Below, piece after piece: positions 24,701-26,161 of a stretch of DNA of 26,161 bases (its first letter is position 1; the number at the start of each line of letters is the position of its first letter). This stretch comes from Chrysochromulina tobinii (lineage: Eukaryota > Haptophyta > Prymnesiales > Chrysochromulinaceae). The DNA is taken from the NCBI GenBank assembly GCA_001275005.1, contig JWZX01002481.1:1-26161 (forward strand), given 5' to 3'. The notes under the pieces are model-generated. The model did no database searches, was not told the origin of the DNA, and saw nothing but the letters and a program-made list of their open reading frames with translations. The position numbers and the translations under genes are program-made.

Positions 24701-26161
24701 GCGCCGCGAAGAGCTTGGAGAGCAGCATGTGCTTTCCACAGCCCTCGGGGCCGACGAGGATCAGAGGCTCCATGCGCTCCATCCAGGGGAGCAGCATGTG
24801 CTCATCGCGCTGCACCGCCGCCGTGCGCACCATCGCGCCGCCCTCGGTGTCGAAGTCGTCAAAGGTGAGCTGCTGCGAGGTGTCCTGCGCGTACAGCTCA
24901 TGCACGCCCCGCTTGACGTTGAAGAAGCCGTCGAGGGGTCGCCGATGGTCGGCCGGCATCTCACCGGTCCATGAGTAGAGCAGCTTGGCCAGCTCGGCGC
25001 GCTTCGTGTGCATCAAGTTGGAGCCAAACCCGCGGATGGCCGCACACACAAACTCCGCCTTCGACGCGACGCCGTGCAAGTGCGAGAGCGCGCTCACGAC
25101 GATGCCCGCCTTGGTGGTGTCGACCACGGCCGAGTCCTGCGCCAAGACCCAATCGAGCGCCTTGAAAAAGTACTCGCTCAGCCAGTTGTCGAGCTTCATC
25201 TGCAACTCGGCCGGCTGCTTCTTGAGCCACGCGCTCACGATGCACTTGACGTCGGACGACTCCTGATCGAGGAAGATCATGCCCATCCGAGAGACCGTCG
25301 CGGGGGAGGCGAACTTGAGGTCGTGGGTCTCGAAGATGAAGTTGACGTTCGGGCCGAACTGGATGCGTTCTCCCGAGGGCATCGTGAGCAGCCGGTTGTC
25401 GTCGAGGACCGAGTTGAGAGACTCGACCCACTCGGGGTCGATGTCGCCGTCGCAGATGATCCAACTCTTGACGTCGGGCGGCTCGCGCACCACCTTGCGC
25501 GCGGACGCAGTGAGCACGCCGTCGAACCACTCGCGCGTGTCCATGTCCATGTGACCGAGCAGCTGCTCGCGCGGCATCGACTTTGGGTTCATCACGTATG
25601 TGGGGATCTTTTGTCCCATCTGGGCGAGGGCGAGCTTGAGCACGCGCCAGATGGTCGACTTGCCGCAGCCCGAGGGGCCAACGACGACCACGCCCATCCG
25701 CTGCATCGTGGCCTCATAGAACTGGAGGATCTTGCGGACTTGGAGCGAGAGGGTCTCGAGCTTCTCCTCCTCGAGCACCTTGAGGATCGCCTTCTCGAGC
25801 GCCTCGTAGTTGACGTCGGTCACGTTCGCGCCGGGGAAGACGTCGCCCACGAGCGCGTTGAACGCCTCCGTGTCCGAGTGCGTGAGCTTCGAGAGCGTGT
25901 TGATGCGCAGCGCCTTGATGAGGATGGTCTCTTCGACGGGCTGACCGAGGTCGAGGGTGCCCTGCTGCTTCTTCTCAGCGGCGAGCAGCTGGCCCGACGA
26001 CGAGAGGATCGTCTTGAGCGCGCGCAGCCCCCAGTCGTAGTGCTGCTGCGGCGAGAGCAGCTGCTTCGAGAGCGTGAAGATGGCGACGAGCTTGACACTG
26101 AGCGCCTTTGCATGCTTGAAGCCCTCCGAGTACATCATGACCTCCGAGATGAGATCATTGT
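18690..26161 (-). CDS. DYNC2H1: Cytoplasmic dynein-2 (IFT) heavy chain, C-terminal ~2,490 residues
   Basis: An uninterrupted minus-strand frame enters from the right edge and ends at a TAA (18690-18692); roughly the N-terminal 40% lies outside. Numbering from the Met at 26138: the AAA1-AAA2 link QQHYDWGLRALKTIL (32-46); AAA2 with Walker A GPSGCGKST at about 154 and Walker B WIICDGDIDPEW at about 225; AAA3 with GPEGCGKHM at about 463; AAA4 with GASGVGRRS at about 814 (Lys replaced by Arg); the antiparallel stalk coiled coil and microtubule-binding tip at about 1040-1340; AAA5 and AAA6; and the C-terminal domain ending WLQAGAALFLSGADAA. YTMNPKxMPR-like, MDTREWxDGVLT and TGRVYRPKD segments and the GAALFL ending are specific to the dynein-2 class, the motor for retrograde intraflagellar transport. 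No intron in 7.4 kb. Confidence 0.98.
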   Translation of the reverse strand, partial: NDLISEVMMYSEGFKHAKALSVKLVAIFTLSKQLLSPQQHYDWGLRALKTILSSSGQLLAAEKKQQGTLDLGQPVEETILIKALRINTLSKLTHSDTEAFNALVGDVFPGANVTDVNYEALEKAILKVLEEEKLETLSLQVRKILQFYEATMQRMGVVVVGPSGCGKSTIWRVLKLALAQMGQKIPTYVMNPKSMPREQLLGHMDMDTREWFDGVLTASARKVVREPPDVKSWIICDGDIDPEWVESLNSVLDDNRLLTMPSGERIQFGPNVNFIFETHDLKFASPATVSRMGMIFLDQESSDVKCIVSAWLKKQPAELQMKLDNWLSEYFFKALDWVLAQDSAVVDTTKAGIVVSALSHLHGVASKAEFVCAAIRGFGSNLMHTKRAELAKLLYSWTGEMPADHRRPLDGFFNVKRGVHELYAQDTSQQLTFDDFDTEGGAMVRTAAVQRDEHMLLPWMERMEPLILVGPEGCGKHMLLSKLFAAQRGTHVAVVHCSAQTLASHVIHKLSSVCQMSQTQTGRVYRPKDAARVVLYLKDINLPKPDKYETAELVAFLQQLVTYQGFYDKNLDFVGLQNIHLVASMNPSTTVGRYPLSTRFTANVRLAYVGYPEKESLYSIYTALNRVVLARSCAGSATWDTLKAAEKLATCMVDIFEQVRRKFSVDEQRHYLFTPRDLTQWVRGLLRYELAEASQPLLDTWAFEGARMLRDRLVDSRATSRFDAIVAAALRQHFDFAVEESRKTIFSSLLGGLSDRAGAMPDRALTLKKAPTADFEKIVQQGLKQYEREMKELGLVLFPEALNAVARMDRVLSQPGGNLLLVGASGVGRRSALSLVCHMHGLEVFTPMTGRDYSLKSFKAELKAVLPKVGVQGTAGVLLLEDHQLRDEALIECVNSLLSSGEVPGLFEPQELEPMLAPLKEEMSKSGYKHRTLYDLFVHRVQQFLHVALLMDPTNKAFLMRCESNPALYTRCSMLWMGSWSQPSMEALASTAVGSIEEEMLPSVQKPLVLKQMVQLHQRLEMSATQGHHADATPRMYVALTRVWRKIYVAQRKKISDRVEHLSGGLAKLAEAEKEVARMSKTANEQRALLTQKQQEADQAMEMIQKSMEGTVEKRREVEHLQLKLGKEEVEMTKQKAQVEEELRGIQPVLDAAKQAVGGIKKDNLNEIRSLKMPPEAIRDVLEGVLKIMGNFDTTWVSMKRFLGSSSVKEDILNFDSRKITPEIRDAVQDLLDKRGNSFEHAVIHRVSVAASPLAAWVKANLEYSAVLIRIAPLQNANDRLVAELESSKDRLGKCEAALRHLDVKVQELKNDFAKRTAEAESLKASLRKAEEVLGSAQEMLGKLAGERTRWDAMMAELNASVNAMAGSSLLAAGFLVYLADETEHVRKMQLEEWHEAFVQGGLLTSKGPKVGAPGGFSMQTFLSTEGELLRWKGQGLPTDKLSSENAIVILNAHYTPLIIDPSSQALEWLKTNLQAGGGAIEVLVPHEPRFANALELGVRFGKTLVLQEVDKIEPILVPLLRKDLTRQGPRFTVQVGDKAIDYTEGFRMFLATRNPTPELPPDVASLISLVNFSVTLAGLEEQLLGVTIQHEQPVLEQQKMALLAAEDKLKIELEGMEQKLLLDLAASEGNLLENKALIDSLNTLKSASVAIQEKLVESSQLQLSLDGQREVFRPIAKTGSLLFFTLLDLQRINSMYKYSLPMFLRLFHQALDSRQLGHAPPADRTRLLSPLLQQLVFGSVARSLFKADRLTYAMHLIHLLHPRLFAGDNDAEWQLFTGKVLVAGGGGPPLPRWAHAERAPAFAALAQAMPQLASLPFADPSWAKWASSERCEVDFPPSLPPATTPFQRILLVQALRPERLQYALTNFVMTTLSIPSLSPSSSALLEIARSDSHAAAPILMITTAGADPTQELEDIAAREMAGRYKQLAMGGQQCATAITMVREAAKNGNWLCLKNLHLVVHWVPQLEKELSSLTLPANSTFRLWLTTEQHPAFPTILLQQSLKLTCEAPPGLQKNLQRSYESLMHKEFVEKGPPARAQLLFVLSWFHAVLQERRTYIPQGWTKFYEFSPADLRSAADICDSAIGLSQGNPDWVTIHGLLGSAVYGGRVDQTMDERLLHTYLQQYFSTAMLSPGSRGSIRLAPGVSLPTTNAHADYVALISQLPSQDSPSLFGLPANADVAVQQRSAVYVQQSLRTLGTDPDASTSFDREKWAAQLTPLLTLWGQLSTQCEPMRQAPAGRPDATSGQPVDTIVALEVNRAKALLRLVDESTGAIARVVRGTELLNATTKAQGNALVGGAVPSVWQEVWEGPEEPVAWMKQAVAKVVALARWQQQSLAGALLQGPLRLNELLSPSFFLTALRQQTARLAKVPMDSLRLSSALEPQVLSNASLRVRIDGLLLQGADCAPPQGLHPLAPDAPTLSEMPPLHLAWVPSTAPEPYPLDRSALLPLYLDLNREVQLGELRLPCSGVEAAWLQAGAALFLSGADAA

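Noticed and set aside
1-26161. tRNA, rRNA, CRISPR, transposase or phage genes
   Set aside because: No cloverleaf, rRNA-like, spaced-repeat or transposase/integrase motif was seen by eye on either strand; a covariance-model scan could still reveal a small RNA.

Overview
The window is nuclear DNA from a GC-rich, intron-poor, flagellated alga. A chlorophyll a/c-type light-harvesting protein shows a photosynthetic eukaryote, and the dynein-2 heavy chain shows that it builds flagella by intraflagellar transport. The gene style fits this: multi-kilobase uninterrupted coding regions, strong G/C third-position bias and Ala/Gly/Pro-rich linkers. A haptophyte is my best guess; a GC-rich stramenopile alga such as a pelagophyte is not excluded. 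No operons, phage, IS elements, CRISPR arrays, rRNA or tRNA genes were seen.

Layout, left to right: (1) a 5'-truncated giant gene on + (2-4993) made of about six degenerate RPGRIP1-type C2 repeats; (2) on -, a secreted type-1 periplasmic-binding-protein-fold protein (5416-6597) and a dual-specificity phosphatase (6804-7541); (3) divergent from these, a + gene (7901 to at most 10033) with an unrecognised conserved-looking module and a PEISV tandem repeat, followed by a small + gene (10555-11010); (4) on -, an LHC protein (11702-12472) and a striking ankyrin/RING/RanBP2-zinc-finger/ankyrin/prolyl-4-hydroxylase fusion (12677-15499); (5) divergent from that, a + coiled-coil protein (15645-16847); (6) on -, a small protein of an uncharacterised algal-type family carrying a probable 69-nt stopless intron (17518-17925), then the C-terminal ~2,490 residues of cytoplasmic dynein-2 heavy chain (18690 to the right edge, gene continuing outside).

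Functional reading: both ends of the window carry cilium genes, a transition-zone-like C2 protein and the retrograde IFT motor. The genes between them look functionally mixed: photosynthesis, phosphatase signalling, an extracellular binding protein and a putative hydroxylase/ubiquitin-ligase fusion. Neighbour order in such genomes is not normally functional, so the ciliary co-location is only suggestive.

Most worth a second look: the hydroxylase-RING fusion; the RPGRIP1-type repeat protein; the stopless intron inside the small protein; a partial duplication of the last codons of the dynein gene 69 bp beyond its stop; a cluster of short tandem duplications across the 3' end of the coiled-coil gene; and the hairpin-bearing 3' half of the 7901 gene, whose coding status is doubtful.
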